A stretch of 64,000 nucleotides of DNA, taken from NCBI RefSeq assembly GCF_022662375.1, contig NZ_JAKNQL010000011.1, positions 124,001 through 188,000 of the forward strand. Direction: 5' to 3'. Below are positions 49,278-59,535 of this stretch, in pieces. Made by a program: the position numbers and the translations under genes. Position 1 is the stretch's first letter; every line of letters starts with the position of its first letter. The stretch is from Pseudomonas sp. CROZ-RG-20F-R04-15 (GTDB taxonomy: Bacteria > Pseudomonadota > Gammaproteobacteria > Pseudomonadales > Pseudomonadaceae). Under the pieces are notes generated by a model, which was not told the origin of the DNA, made no database searches, and saw only the letters and a list, made by a program, of their open reading frames with translations.

Positions 49278-51359
49278 TCAGACCACCGCTAACTGCTCGC
49301 CCCGCGCAATATCCTGCATGAATTTTTCCGCCGGCATCGGATGCCCGAGCAGATAACCCTGCAGCGAATCACAACCCAATTGAGTCAAGAACTCCTGCTG
49401 CACGCCGGTTTCCACGCCTTCAGCGACAATGCGCAAACCAAGCGCCTGCCCCAACGCGACAATCGCCGAGACAATCGCCGCATCGTCACTGTCATGCTCC
49501 AGATCGCGGACAAACCCACGGTCGATCTTCAGTTCATTGGCCGGCAACCGCTTGAGGTACATCAGGCTGGAATAACCGGTGCCGAAGTCATCGATCGACA
49601 GGTCGACGCCCATGTCCGACAACTCCTGCAACACCGTCATGCTCGCATCGGCATCGCTCATGGCCGTAGTCTCGGTGATTTCCAGGGTCAGGCTGTTGGC
49701 CGGCAAATGGTGAGTGGCCAGCGCCCTGGCCACGCTGCGCACCAGTCCCGTGTGGCAGAACTGCAACGCCGACAGATTCACCGCGATACGCCAGTCGGTA
49801 TAACCGAGCACGTACCACTCGCGCATCTGCCGGCAGGCTTCGTTGAGCACCCATTCACCAATCGGAATGATCAGTCCGGATTTCTCCGCCAGTTCGATGA
49901 ACTTGTCCGGCATCAGCATGCCGTGGACCGGATGCTGCCAGCGCAGCAACGCTTCAGCGCCGACGGGACGGCCATTGGCGGCGTCGAACTTCGGCTGGTA
50001 ATGCAAGCTGAACTGACTGTGCTCCAGCGCCGCACGCAGGTCCTGCAACAACTGCAACTGCTTGCGGGCGTTGTTGTTCATCGACGCGTCGAAGAAGCTG
50101 TAACCGTTTTTGCCGCCGCCCTTGGCGTGGTACATCGCGGCGTCGGCGTTCATCAGCAGTTCCTGCGCGTTCTGGCCGTTCCCCGGGTACAGGGCGATGC
50201 CGACACTGGCGGAGATCTGCAAGTCATGCTCGGCGACACGGAACGATTGCGCGATCAGGCCGACCTGGCGTGCCGCCAGACCTAACGCGTCGTTGGGTTC
50301 GGCCAGACGCACCAGCAGCACGAATTCATCGCCACCGATCCGCGCCAGGGTATCCGGGCCGCGCAAATCTTCGCGCAGACGCAACCCCACTTCGCGCAAC
50401 AACTGGTCGCCCATGTGGTGACCGAACGCATCGTTGACCGGTTTGAAGCCGTCCAGATCGATGAACATCAAGGCAAAACAGCCACCCTGCTCATGAACCT
50501 TTTTCATTGCCTGATTAATGCGGTCGTCCAGCAGCATGCGGTTCGGCAGCCCGGTCAAGGTGTCGTGCAGGGCCAGTTGCGTGAGTTCGCGGTTGGCCAC
50601 GGTCAGCGAGTGCGCCAGATCCGCCGTGCGCGCTTCGAGACGCGCGTCGAGAATCGAGGTCAGCAAGGCAATCGACAGCACCGCCAACGTGGTGATCAAC
50701 ACCAGGCTGTCGAGGCCGTTGCCCTTCAAGCCGTTGACCGTGGCACCACAGAAACTGCCATCAGGAAATTGCGCGGCAGCCATGCCGGTGTAATGCATGC
50801 CGACAATGGCGATGCCCATGATGATCGCTGCGCCGCCGCGAATCAGCCGCACATAGGGAGAATGCTGACGCAAGCGGAAGGCGATCCACAACGCCGCCGC
50901 CGACGCACCGACGGCAATCAGCAACGAAGCGCCAAACAGCGTCGGGTCGTAGTCGATGCCCGGCGTCATGCGCATCGCCGCCATGCCGGTGTAATGCATG
51001 GCACTGATTCCGCTGCCCATGATCAGCGCACCGAATGCCAGTTGCAGCATTGGCAGTTTCGGCTGGCTGACCAACCACAAGGCGAACCCGCAGGACAGTA
51101 CCGCGATCAGCAGCGACAGCGCGGTCAGGCTGATGTCATAGCCCAGATCGATCGGCAGTTTGAAGGCGAGCATGCCAATGAAATGCATCGACCAGACGCC
51201 GATGCCCATGGCGAACGCACCACCGGCGGTCCAGAAATGCACCGCGCGGCCTTTGGCCGTGGCGATGCGACCGGTAAGGTCGAGCGCGGTGTACGAAGCG
51301 AGAATCGCCACGCACAACGAAATGAAAACCAGGGTGGAGGAATAACTACCGATGAGCAT
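49278..51359 (-). CDS. MHYT-GGDEF-EAL c-di-GMP protein
   Basis: This 693-residue inner-membrane protein has an N-terminal MHYT sensor with seven helices and three M-H-(F/Y) motifs (SMHFIGM, AMHYTGM, GMHYTGM), then a diguanylate cyclase with an intact GGDEF (342-346) and a phosphodiesterase with an intact EAL (469-471). MHYT domains are proposed to bind copper and sense O2, CO or NO. The domain order matches P. aeruginosa MucR and NbdA. Both c-di-GMP activities could be active. ATG 51359 is preferred to the GTG at 51377, since MLIGSYSSTLV begins the first helix. Confidence 0.88.
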   Translation of the reverse strand: MLIGSYSSTLVFISLCVAILASYTALDLTGRIATAKGRAVHFWTAGGAFAMGIGVWSMHFIGMLAFKLPIDLGYDISLTALSLLIAVLSCGFALWLVSQPKLPMLQLAFGALIMGSGISAMHYTGMAAMRMTPGIDYDPTLFGASLLIAVGASAAALWIAFRLRQHSPYVRLIRGGAAIIMGIAIVGMHYTGMAAAQFPDGSFCGATVNGLKGNGLDSLVLITTLAVLSIALLTSILDARLEARTADLAHSLTVANRELTQLALHDTLTGLPNRMLLDDRINQAMKKVHEQGGCFALMFIDLDGFKPVNDAFGHHMGDQLLREVGLRLREDLRGPDTLARIGGDEFVLLVRLAEPNDALGLAARQVGLIAQSFRVAEHDLQISASVGIALYPGNGQNAQELLMNADAAMYHAKGGGKNGYSFFDASMNNNARKQLQLLQDLRAALEHSQFSLHYQPKFDAANGRPVGAEALLRWQHPVHGMLMPDKFIELAEKSGLIIPIGEWVLNEACRQMREWYVLGYTDWRIAVNLSALQFCHTGLVRSVARALATHHLPANSLTLEITETTAMSDADASMTVLQELSDMGVDLSIDDFGTGYSSLMYLKRLPANELKIDRGFVRDLEHDSDDAAIVSAIVALGQALGLRIVAEGVETGVQQEFLTQLGCDSLQGYLLGHPMPAEKFMQDIARGEQLAVV

Positions 51360-51711
51360 GGGATTTCTCGTGGCCACCCAACGCGGACTGCGTCCATTCT
51401 CGGTCAGGCAAAGGCGGCGATTGTACTGATTGCACAGAAGAACGCACTGACAAAGTAATCAAATGGCCATCAAGCCGATGAAACGCTCGTTTGATCGGCC
51501 GACGAGGCTCTGGCGCGGCGTTCACGGCTTTACCCGATCGTTCCCACGCTCTGCGTGGGAATGCCTCAGCGGACGCTCTGCGTTTTGATCGTTCCCACGC
51601 TCCGCGTGGGAATGTAGCCAGGGACGCTCCGCGTCCCCTCCAGAGCCGAACGCGGAGCGTCCGTTGAGGCATTCCCACGCGGAGCGTGGGAACGATCAGT
51701 GAAGCCAACCT
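51360..51711. repeat. Intergenic region with three palindromic repeat copies
   Basis: The 352-base gap contains at least three copies of the GATCGTTCCCACGC...GTGGGAATG family (51537-51698), in direct and inverted order. The rest has no gene or recognised promoter. Confidence 0.8.
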
Positions 51712-53184
51712 TCAGCGGGTGTTATCGCTGACATCCAATTGTCCGTCCCAACCGCCGCCCAGCGCAGCAATCAATTGCACGCTGGCGATCAAGCGGCTTT
51801 GCAGAATGTTCAGCACATTGCGCTCGTTGCTCAACGCTGTCGCTTGCACCACCACCACATCGATGTAGGCAATCAATCCGGCCTTGTACTGGTTTTCCGT
51901 CAGGCGCAGGGAATCGCGGGCAGCATCCAGCGCTTCCTGGCGCACTGCTGCTTCGTCCTCGTAAACCTTGAGCTGCACCAGATAGTTTTCCACCTCACGG
52001 AAACCATCGAGCACAGTCTGGCGATACTTGGCCACGGTCTGATCGTAGACCGCTTCAGTGCGGTCGACTTCGGCCGAACGGATGCCGCCATCGAAAATTG
52101 GCAACGACAGTTTCGGCCCGACCGACCAGAAACGGTTCGGCAGGCTGATCAGGTTCTGCGACGTACTGCTGCTGTAGCCGCCACTCAAGCTCAACGACAG
52201 GTCCGGGTAATACGCCGCTTTCGCCACGCCGATGTTGGCGTTGGCCGCAATCACCGAACGCTCCGCCGAGGCGATATCCGGGCGCCGCTCCAGCAACTGC
52301 GACGGCAGGCTCAATGGCACCTGCGGCAGCTTCGGAATGGTCTGCACTTCGGCAATGTTGAAATCCGCCGGCGCTTGCCCGGTCAGCACGGCAATCGCAT
52401 TTTCGAACTGCGCACGTTGCCAGATCAGATCGACCAGATCGGCCTGGGTACTTTTCAGCTGCGTCTGTGCCTGCGCGACCGCATCCCGCCCGGAAACACC
52501 CGCGCGGTATTGGTTTTGGGTCATTTTCAGCGACCGCTCATACGCCGCCACCGTCGCTTCGAGCAGGCGCTTCTGCTGATCGATCACGCGCAGTTGCAGG
52601 TAGTTTTGTACCAGCTCCGATTGCTGGCTCAGGCGCATGGCCGCCAAGTCGGCAAAACTGGCCTGGGCGCTGGCCTCATCGGCTTCCAGTCCACGGCGCA
52701 GCTTGCCCCACACGTCCGCTTCCCAACTGACACCCAGCTCGGCGTTGTAGGTGTCACGTATCCCACTGGAGGAACTGCTCAGACTCGAACTGCTGCTGCC
52801 GGTGCCTTGGCTTGAGCGGGTTTTACCCAAGCTCAGATCGACACTCGGATAAAACGCCCCGCGCGCACTGCGTACCAAAGCCTGGGCCTGACGGTACTGG
52901 GCTTCCGACTGCGCGACTGTCTGGTTGGAACTGTTGAGTTTCTCGATCAGCCCGTTGAGCTGCTGATCGCCGTACAACTCCCACCAGGCACCCCGGGCCA
53001 GCGAATCGCTCGGGTTGGCCTGGGTCCAGCCCTCGGCTTCCTTGTACTGGGCAATTTCAGCGGTCTGCGGACGCTGGTAGTCCGGGCCGACGGCGCAGGC
53101 ACTGAGCATCGCCACGCACAGCGACAGGCTCAGCAGACGCGAGCCGCGAACAGTGGCCAGATTGAAAAGCGAACGGTCAGTCAT
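51712..53184 (-). CDS. opmB: RND outer-membrane channel lipoprotein
   Basis: This 490-residue NodT/TolC-type outer-membrane factor has a lipobox (LSAC, Cys30), the duplicated helical-hairpin domains of the family, and the C-terminal FREVENYL repeat. It overlaps the muxC stop by four bases (ATGA) and completes the minus-strand order muxA-muxB-muxC-opmB, as in P. aeruginosa. It forms the outer-membrane exit duct of the pump. Confidence 0.88.
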   Translation of the reverse strand: MTDRSLFNLATVRGSRLLSLSLCVAMLSACAVGPDYQRPQTAEIAQYKEAEGWTQANPSDSLARGAWWELYGDQQLNGLIEKLNSSNQTVAQSEAQYRQAQALVRSARGAFYPSVDLSLGKTRSSQGTGSSSSSLSSSSSGIRDTYNAELGVSWEADVWGKLRRGLEADEASAQASFADLAAMRLSQQSELVQNYLQLRVIDQQKRLLEATVAAYERSLKMTQNQYRAGVSGRDAVAQAQTQLKSTQADLVDLIWQRAQFENAIAVLTGQAPADFNIAEVQTIPKLPQVPLSLPSQLLERRPDIASAERSVIAANANIGVAKAAYYPDLSLSLSGGYSSSTSQNLISLPNRFWSVGPKLSLPIFDGGIRSAEVDRTEAVYDQTVAKYRQTVLDGFREVENYLVQLKVYEDEAAVRQEALDAARDSLRLTENQYKAGLIAYIDVVVVQATALSNERNVLNILQSRLIASVQLIAALGGGWDGQLDVSDNTR

Positions 53185-56100
53185 AGCGGAGTTTCCAGAG
53201 CGGCATCAGTACGCACGCCACGCCATTTGTTGAAACGATGGCGCAGCTTGTCGAGATAGAGGTAAACCACAGGGGTGGTGTAAAGCGTCAGCACCTGGCT
53301 GAAAATCAGCCCGCCGATGATGGTCAAGCCCAACGGCTGGCGCATTTCCGCGCCTTCGGCTCGGCTGAGCAGCAACGGCAAGGCACCGAGAATCGCCGCC
53401 AACGTCGTCATCAGAATCGGCCGCAGACGCTGTAGACAGGCACTGCGAATTGACTCCAGCGGCGACAGGCCCTGATGACGTTCCAGTTGCAATGCGAGGT
53501 CGATCATCAGAATGGCGTTTTTCTTCACCACGCCAATCAGCAGGAACAATCCGAGCAACGAGATCAGACTGAATTCGCCGCCCAGCACATAGATCGACAG
53601 CAGCGCACCGACCCCGGCCGAAGGCAGGGTCGACAGGATCGTCAGCGGATGGATGTAGCTTTCATACAGCACGCCCAATACCAGATACACCGCCAGCAGC
53701 GCGCCGAGAATCATGAACGGTTGGCTCTTCTGCGTCGCGGCAAAAGCGTCGGCGGTGCCGGCCATTTTCGCGATGACATCTTCCGGCAGGCCGAGCTTGG
53801 CAATCGCCCGCTCGATGGCCGCACTGCCCTGCTCCACCGTCACGCCTTCAGCCATGTCGAAGGAAATGTCCTCGGAGGCAAACTGGCCTTCGTGGCTGAC
53901 GCGGTCGTCTTCCAGGCTGTTTTCGTAATGGGCAAAGGTCGACAACGGCACCCGCGCGCCATCGGCGGTAATCACCTGCACTTGCTTGAGCGTCACCGGA
54001 TCCTGGGCGTATTTCGGATTGACCTCCATCACCACCTGATACTGGTTGAGGCTGTCGTAGATCGTCGAAATCTGCCGCTGGCTGTAGGCGTTGTTCAGCA
54101 CGGCGGTGACCATGTTCATGTCGACACCGAGGCGTTTGGCCTGATCGCGGTCGACAATCAGTGTCACTTGCTGCGCACCGCGCCCTTCGCGGGCATCAAT
54201 CGCGGTCAGTTCAGGCAACGCCCGCAGCGCGGCGACCACTTTCGGATACCACTGACGCAGGGAACCGAGGTCCGCACTTTGCAGGATGTAACTGTACTGC
54301 GACGTGGTTTGCTCGCGTCCGCCGCCAAACTGCAGATCCTGATCCGCCATCAGCATCAGTTGCGCACCGGGGACCTTGGGCATTTCCTTGCGCAGGCGTT
54401 CGATGACTTTCTGCGCATTGAGCTGACGCTCCTTGATCGGTTTCAGACGTACCAGCATGAAAGCGTTGTTGGTGCCGTTGGTGCCACCGATGAAACCGGC
54501 GACGCTTTCCACCGCTTCGTCCTTGAGCACGGCACGGCGGAAGATTTCCATTTTCGGCTGCATCACGCTGAACGACAGGCCGTCGTCACCGCGCACAAAA
54601 CCGATCAACTGGCCGGTGTCCTGCTGCGGCATGAAGGTTTTCGGCACCACCACGTACAGCGCGACGTTGACGCCGACGGTGATCAGCAGACTGAGCAATG
54701 TCAGCCGACGGTGGCGCAGCACCCAGTCGAGGCTGGTCGCGTATTTGCCGACCATCCAGTCGTTGGTGCGGCGGCTCCAGCGTTGCAGGCGGTTTTCCTG
54801 CCCCGGCGTGTGCGGCTTTAGCCAACGGGCGCAGAGCATCGGCGTCAGCGTCAGCGAAACCACCAGCGAGACAACAATGGCCGCCGCCAGGGTGATGGAA
54901 AACTCGCGAAACAGGCTTTCGACAATCCCTCCCATAAACAGGATCGACAAGAATACCGCCACCAGCGAAACGTTCATCGACAGCAAGGTAAAACCGACTT
55001 CCTTGGCCCCGAGGTACGCGGCCTGCATCGGTTTGACGCCTTCGTCGATGTGCCGGGAAATGTTCTCCAGCACCACGATGGCATCGTCCACGACCAGCCC
55101 GGTGGCGAGGATCAACGCCATCAGCGACAGGTTGTTCAGCGAGAAGCCGTAGAGGTACATCACCGCAAAGGTGCCGACCAGCGACACCGGCACGGCCAGT
55201 GTCGGAATCAGCGAGGCGCGGAAATTGCCGAGGAACAGGAACACCACCAGGATCACCAGTGCCACGGCAATCAGCAGGGTCATCTCGGCTTCGTGCAACG
55301 TTGCCTTGATCACCGGCGAACGGTCCATGGCCAGATTCAGCTTCACGCTGGCCGGCAACACCGCTTGCAGTGCCGGCAGTTGCGCCTTGATCTCGTTGAC
55401 CGTCTCGATGATGTTGGCGCCGGCCTGGCGGTTGATCACCAACAGCACCGCCGCGTCATCGTTGAAGAAGCCGCTGTTGTAGCGGTCCTCGACGCCGTCG
55501 CTGACCTTGGCCACGTCCTTGAGGCGCAGTGCGGCGCCGTCGGCATAGTGGATGATCAGTGACTCGTAATCCTTGGCTTTCTCCAGCTGGTCATTGGCCT
55601 GGATCTGCCACAACCGTTGACCGTCCTCAACCGAGCCTTTCGGCCGGCGAACGTTGGCATCGGCGATGGTCTTGCGCACATCGTCGAGCGCCACGCCGTA
55701 CTGGTTGAGCGCCTGCGGTTCGAGCTCGATGCGCACCGCCGGCAGGGAACTGCCGCCGATCTGCACTTCACCGACGCCCTGCACCTGGGAGAGGCTCTGG
55801 GACAGAATGGTCGAAGCCAAATCGTAGAGCTGGCCTTTTTCCAGCACATCGGAGGTCAGCGACAGCACCATGATCGGCGCCTGCGACGGGTTGACCTTCT
55901 TGTAGGTCGGCATGCTGCGCATTCCGCTCGGCAACAGGTTGCGCGAGGCGTTGATCGCGGCCTGCACTTCCCGCGCGGCACCGTTGATGTCGCGGTCGAG
56001 GTCAAATTGCAGAATGACCCGGGTCGAACCCTGACTGGAACGACTGCTCATGGTATTGACGCCAGCGATAGCGCCGAATGAGCGCTCCAGCGGTGTGGCC

Positions 56101-56288
56101 ACAGTGGACGCCATAACTTCCGGGCTGGCACCGGGCAGACTCGCCTGCACGACGATCACCGGGAAGTCCATTTGCGGCAGCGGTGCCACCGGCAACAGGC
56201 CGAAGCTGACACCGCCAAGAAGCATGATCGCCAGGCTCAGCAGCATCGTTGCGACCGGGCGCTTGATGAAAGGACCGGAGAGGTTCAT
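53181..56288 (-). CDS. muxC: RND efflux transporter subunit MuxC
   Basis: This 1035-residue RND pump has 12 membrane helices and two periplasmic loops. The proton-relay motif GLVVDDAIVVLENI is intact in helix 4. MuxB and MuxC (MdtB/MdtC-like) act together as a mixed trimer in MuxABC-OpmB, which exports aztreonam, novobiocin and other drugs in P. aeruginosa (from memory). It is separated from muxB by a 145-base gap with a REP pair; its start has GGAG upstream. Confidence 0.88.
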   Translation of the reverse strand: MNLSGPFIKRPVATMLLSLAIMLLGGVSFGLLPVAPLPQMDFPVIVVQASLPGASPEVMASTVATPLERSFGAIAGVNTMSSRSSQGSTRVILQFDLDRDINGAAREVQAAINASRNLLPSGMRSMPTYKKVNPSQAPIMVLSLTSDVLEKGQLYDLASTILSQSLSQVQGVGEVQIGGSSLPAVRIELEPQALNQYGVALDDVRKTIADANVRRPKGSVEDGQRLWQIQANDQLEKAKDYESLIIHYADGAALRLKDVAKVSDGVEDRYNSGFFNDDAAVLLVINRQAGANIIETVNEIKAQLPALQAVLPASVKLNLAMDRSPVIKATLHEAEMTLLIAVALVILVVFLFLGNFRASLIPTLAVPVSLVGTFAVMYLYGFSLNNLSLMALILATGLVVDDAIVVLENISRHIDEGVKPMQAAYLGAKEVGFTLLSMNVSLVAVFLSILFMGGIVESLFREFSITLAAAIVVSLVVSLTLTPMLCARWLKPHTPGQENRLQRWSRRTNDWMVGKYATSLDWVLRHRRLTLLSLLITVGVNVALYVVVPKTFMPQQDTGQLIGFVRGDDGLSFSVMQPKMEIFRRAVLKDEAVESVAGFIGGTNGTNNAFMLVRLKPIKERQLNAQKVIERLRKEMPKVPGAQLMLMADQDLQFGGGREQTTSQYSYILQSADLGSLRQWYPKVVAALRALPELTAIDAREGRGAQQVTLIVDRDQAKRLGVDMNMVTAVLNNAYSQRQISTIYDSLNQYQVVMEVNPKYAQDPVTLKQVQVITADGARVPLSTFAHYENSLEDDRVSHEGQFASEDISFDMAEGVTVEQGSAAIERAIAKLGLPEDVIAKMAGTADAFAATQKSQPFMILGALLAVYLVLGVLYESYIHPLTILSTLPSAGVGALLSIYVLGGEFSLISLLGLFLLIGVVKKNAILMIDLALQLERHQGLSPLESIRSACLQRLRPILMTTLAAILGALPLLLSRAEGAEMRQPLGLTIIGGLIFSQVLTLYTTPVVYLYLDKLRHRFNKWRGVRTDAALETPL

Positions 56289-56317
56289 TGACCGCGATCT
56301 CCGCCTTCACCGCAGAT

Positions 56318-56410
56318 CCCTGTGGGAGCGAGCCTGCTCGCGAATGCGATCTTACATTCAACAAGGATGTTGCCTGATAGGCCGCTTTCGCGAGCAGGCT
56401 CGCTCCCACC
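56318..56410. repeat. REP pair inside the mux operon
   Basis: Two inverted REP units fill most of the 145-base gap between muxB and muxC. The other junctions in this operon are ATGA overlaps, so the REP is an interruption of otherwise coupled genes. Confidence 0.88.
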
Positions 56411-56433
56411 TTGAATGTGCGATGCTCGCAAAG

Positions 56434-59400
56434 TCATACCGACACCTCTTCAGTGTCAGCATTGGTCTTGCCAAAGCGCCGACCGAGGCGGTCGAAATAC
56501 AGGTAGATCACCGGCGTGGTGAACAGCGTCAGCACCTGACTCACCAACAGACCGCCAACCATCACCAGACCCAGCGGCTGACGCAGTTCAGCCCCGGAAC
56601 CGGTGGCGAGCATCAACGGCACCGCACCAAACAGCGCCGCCAGGGTGGTCATCAGAATCGGCCGGAAGCGCAGCAGCGCGGCCTGATAGATCGCCTCCTG
56701 CGGCGCCATCCCCTGATTGCGCTCAGCATCGAGGGCGAAGTCGATCATCATGATCGCGTTCTTCTTGACGATACCGATCAGCAGGATGATGCCGATGATG
56801 GCGATCATGCCCAGGTCATTACCACTGAGCAGCAACGCCAGCAACGCACCGACCGCCGCCGACGGCAAGGTCGAGAGAATGGTGATCGGGTGAATGTAGC
56901 TCTCGTACAGCACGCCGAGCACGATGTACATGGTCACCACGGCCGCCAGAATTAGCAGCAAGGTACTCGACAGTGACGCCTGGAACGCTTCGGCCGCACC
57001 CTGGAACTGGGTTTGTACGCCGACCGGCATGCCGATATCTTTCTGTACCTGCTCGATGACGTCGACCGCATGCCCCAGCGCCACGCCGGGCGCGAGGTTG
57101 AACGACATCATCACTGCCGGAAACTGGCCGATATGGGTAATCGCCAGTTGCGCCTGACGTTCTTCCACATGGGCCAGACTCGACAGGCGTACCTGTGCGC
57201 CGTCGGTGGTCTTGACATGAATCTGGTCCAGCGCCTGCGGGCCGATCTTTTCCCCGGCCTGAGCTTGCAGCACCACGCGGTACTGGCTGGCCTGGGTGTA
57301 GATCGTCGAGATCTGCCGCTGGCCGAAAGCGTCGTACAGTGCATCGGTGATGTTCGCCACCGAAACGCCAAGGCGGGAAGCGGCATCGCGGTCGATCACC
57401 AGATAGACCTGCAAACCCTTGTCCTGCAAATCACTGGCGACGTCGGTCAGTTCCGGACGCTGCGCCAGCGCTTCGACCAGACGGCTGCTCCACTGGCTGA
57501 GCAGTTCGGAGTCCGGCGAGGACATGCTGAACTGGTATTGCGTGCGGCTGACGCGGTCCTCGATGGTCAGATCCTGCACCGGCTGCATGAACAGGCGGAT
57601 GCCGACCAGTTTGTCCAGTTGTGGTTGCAGGCGCGCAATCACTTCAGTAGCGGTCAGATCACGATCGCCATGGGGTTTGAGGTTGATCAGCAAGCGCCCG
57701 CTATTGAGCGTGGCGTTGTCGCCGTCGACACCGATGTAGGAAGACAGGCTCTGCACCGCCGGATCTTCGAGAATGATTTTCGCCAGTTCCTGTTGACGCT
57801 CACCCATCGCAGCGAAGGAAATCGACTGCGGCGCCTCGGAAATGCCCTGAATCACCCCGGTATCCTGCACCGGGAAGAAGCCTTTCGGCACGACCATATA
57901 GAGGAATACGGTCAACGCCAGTGTGCCGATCGCCACCAGCAAGGTCAGTGGCTGGTGCTTGAGTACCCAGCGCAGCATCCGACCGTATTCGGCAATCATC
58001 CAGTCAATCACCGCACCACTGGCGCGGTAGAAACGGCCCTGCTCATGTTCCTCGGGTTCACGTTTGAGCAAACGTGCGCACATCATCGGCGTCAGGGTCA
58101 GTGAGACCACCAGCGAAATCAGGATCGCCACGGCCAGGGTGATGGCGAATTCGCGGAACAATCGCCCGACCACGTCGGCCATGAACAGCAACGGAATCAG
58201 TACCGCGATCAGCGACAGGGTCAGGGAAATCAGGGTGAAACCGATCTGCTTGGCGCCCTTGAGCGCGGCCTGCATCGGGCTGTCGCCCTCTTCGATGAAG
58301 CGCGCGATGTTCTCGAGCATGACGATGGCATCGTCAACCACGAAACCGGTGGCAATGGTCAGCGCCATCAGGGTCAGGTTATTGACCGAGAAACCGGCCA
58401 GGTACATCACGCCGAAGGTGCCGATCAGCGACAGCGGCACGGCCACCGACGGAATGATCGTCGCACTGGCGCGGCGCAGGAACAGGAACGTCACCATCAC
58501 CACCAGGGCGATGGCGATGAGCAATTCGTGTTGCACGTCGGTGACCGAGGCGCGGATGGTTTGCGTGCGGTCGGTCAGCACGGTGACATCGAGGCCGGCC
58601 GGCAGGTTGTCGGTGATGCTCGGCAGCAGCGCCTTGATGCGGTCAACCACCTCGATCACGTTGGCACCCGGCTGACGCTGGATGTTGAGCAATACCGCCT
58701 GATTCTGGTTGGCCCACGCGGCGAGGCGTTCGTTCTCGGCGCCATCGACGATTTCCGCAACGTCCTTGAGCCGCAGGGGCGCGCCGTTTTTGTAGGCGAG
58801 AATGAGGTTGGCGTAATCCTTGGGCGATGTCAGTTGGTCGTTGGCGTCGAGCATCGACACCCGGGTCGGGCCGTCGAAGTTACCTTTCGGCTGGTTGACG
58901 TTGGAGGCGCTGATCAAGGTGCGCACGTCCGACAGGTTCAGGCTGTTGGCGGCCAGCGCTTCCGGGTTGACCTTGATGCGCACGGCCTGACGCTGACCGC
59001 CGGCAATGCTGACCATGCCGACGCCGCTGATCTGGGCGATTTTCTGCGCCATGCGCGTATCGACCAGGTCATTGAGTTTGGGCAGCAGCATGGTTTTCGA
59101 GGTGATCGCCAGGGTCAGCACCGGGGTGTCTGCCGGGTTGACCTTGTTGTACACCGGCGGCGCCGGCAAATCGGTCGGCAGCAGATTGGTCGCAGCGTTG
59201 ATCGCGGCTTGCACCTGTTGCTCGGCAACGTCCATGTTGATGTCGAGGCTGAAACGCAGGGTCAGCACCGACGCGCCGCCGGAACTGGTCGAGGCCATTT
59301 GCGTCAGGCCGGGCATCTGCCCGAACTGGCGTTCAAGCGGCGCGGTCACGGCACTGGTCATCACATCCGGGCTGGCGCCGGGATACAGGGTCATGACGCG

Positions 59401-59535
59401 GATGGTCGGGTAATCGACTTGTGGCAACGCCGATACCGGCAACAAGCGATAAGCGATCAGGCCGGCCAGAACAATGGCCAGCATGCTCAGGGTAGTGGCT
59501 ACCGGTCGGAGGATGAACAGCCGCGAAATGTTCAT
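56434..59535 (-). CDS. muxB: RND efflux transporter subunit MuxB
   Basis: This 1033-residue RND transporter starts with the MNISRLFILRPVATTL signature of MdtB-like pumps and has the proton-relay motif GFVVDDAIVMLENI. It overlaps the end of muxA by four bases and precedes muxC. The two RND subunits are similar in length and layout but differ across their porter loops, fitting a heteromeric pump. Confidence 0.88.
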   Translation of the reverse strand: MNISRLFILRPVATTLSMLAIVLAGLIAYRLLPVSALPQVDYPTIRVMTLYPGASPDVMTSAVTAPLERQFGQMPGLTQMASTSSGGASVLTLRFSLDINMDVAEQQVQAAINAATNLLPTDLPAPPVYNKVNPADTPVLTLAITSKTMLLPKLNDLVDTRMAQKIAQISGVGMVSIAGGQRQAVRIKVNPEALAANSLNLSDVRTLISASNVNQPKGNFDGPTRVSMLDANDQLTSPKDYANLILAYKNGAPLRLKDVAEIVDGAENERLAAWANQNQAVLLNIQRQPGANVIEVVDRIKALLPSITDNLPAGLDVTVLTDRTQTIRASVTDVQHELLIAIALVVMVTFLFLRRASATIIPSVAVPLSLIGTFGVMYLAGFSVNNLTLMALTIATGFVVDDAIVMLENIARFIEEGDSPMQAALKGAKQIGFTLISLTLSLIAVLIPLLFMADVVGRLFREFAITLAVAILISLVVSLTLTPMMCARLLKREPEEHEQGRFYRASGAVIDWMIAEYGRMLRWVLKHQPLTLLVAIGTLALTVFLYMVVPKGFFPVQDTGVIQGISEAPQSISFAAMGERQQELAKIILEDPAVQSLSSYIGVDGDNATLNSGRLLINLKPHGDRDLTATEVIARLQPQLDKLVGIRLFMQPVQDLTIEDRVSRTQYQFSMSSPDSELLSQWSSRLVEALAQRPELTDVASDLQDKGLQVYLVIDRDAASRLGVSVANITDALYDAFGQRQISTIYTQASQYRVVLQAQAGEKIGPQALDQIHVKTTDGAQVRLSSLAHVEERQAQLAITHIGQFPAVMMSFNLAPGVALGHAVDVIEQVQKDIGMPVGVQTQFQGAAEAFQASLSSTLLLILAAVVTMYIVLGVLYESYIHPITILSTLPSAAVGALLALLLSGNDLGMIAIIGIILLIGIVKKNAIMMIDFALDAERNQGMAPQEAIYQAALLRFRPILMTTLAALFGAVPLMLATGSGAELRQPLGLVMVGGLLVSQVLTLFTTPVIYLYFDRLGRRFGKTNADTEEVSV

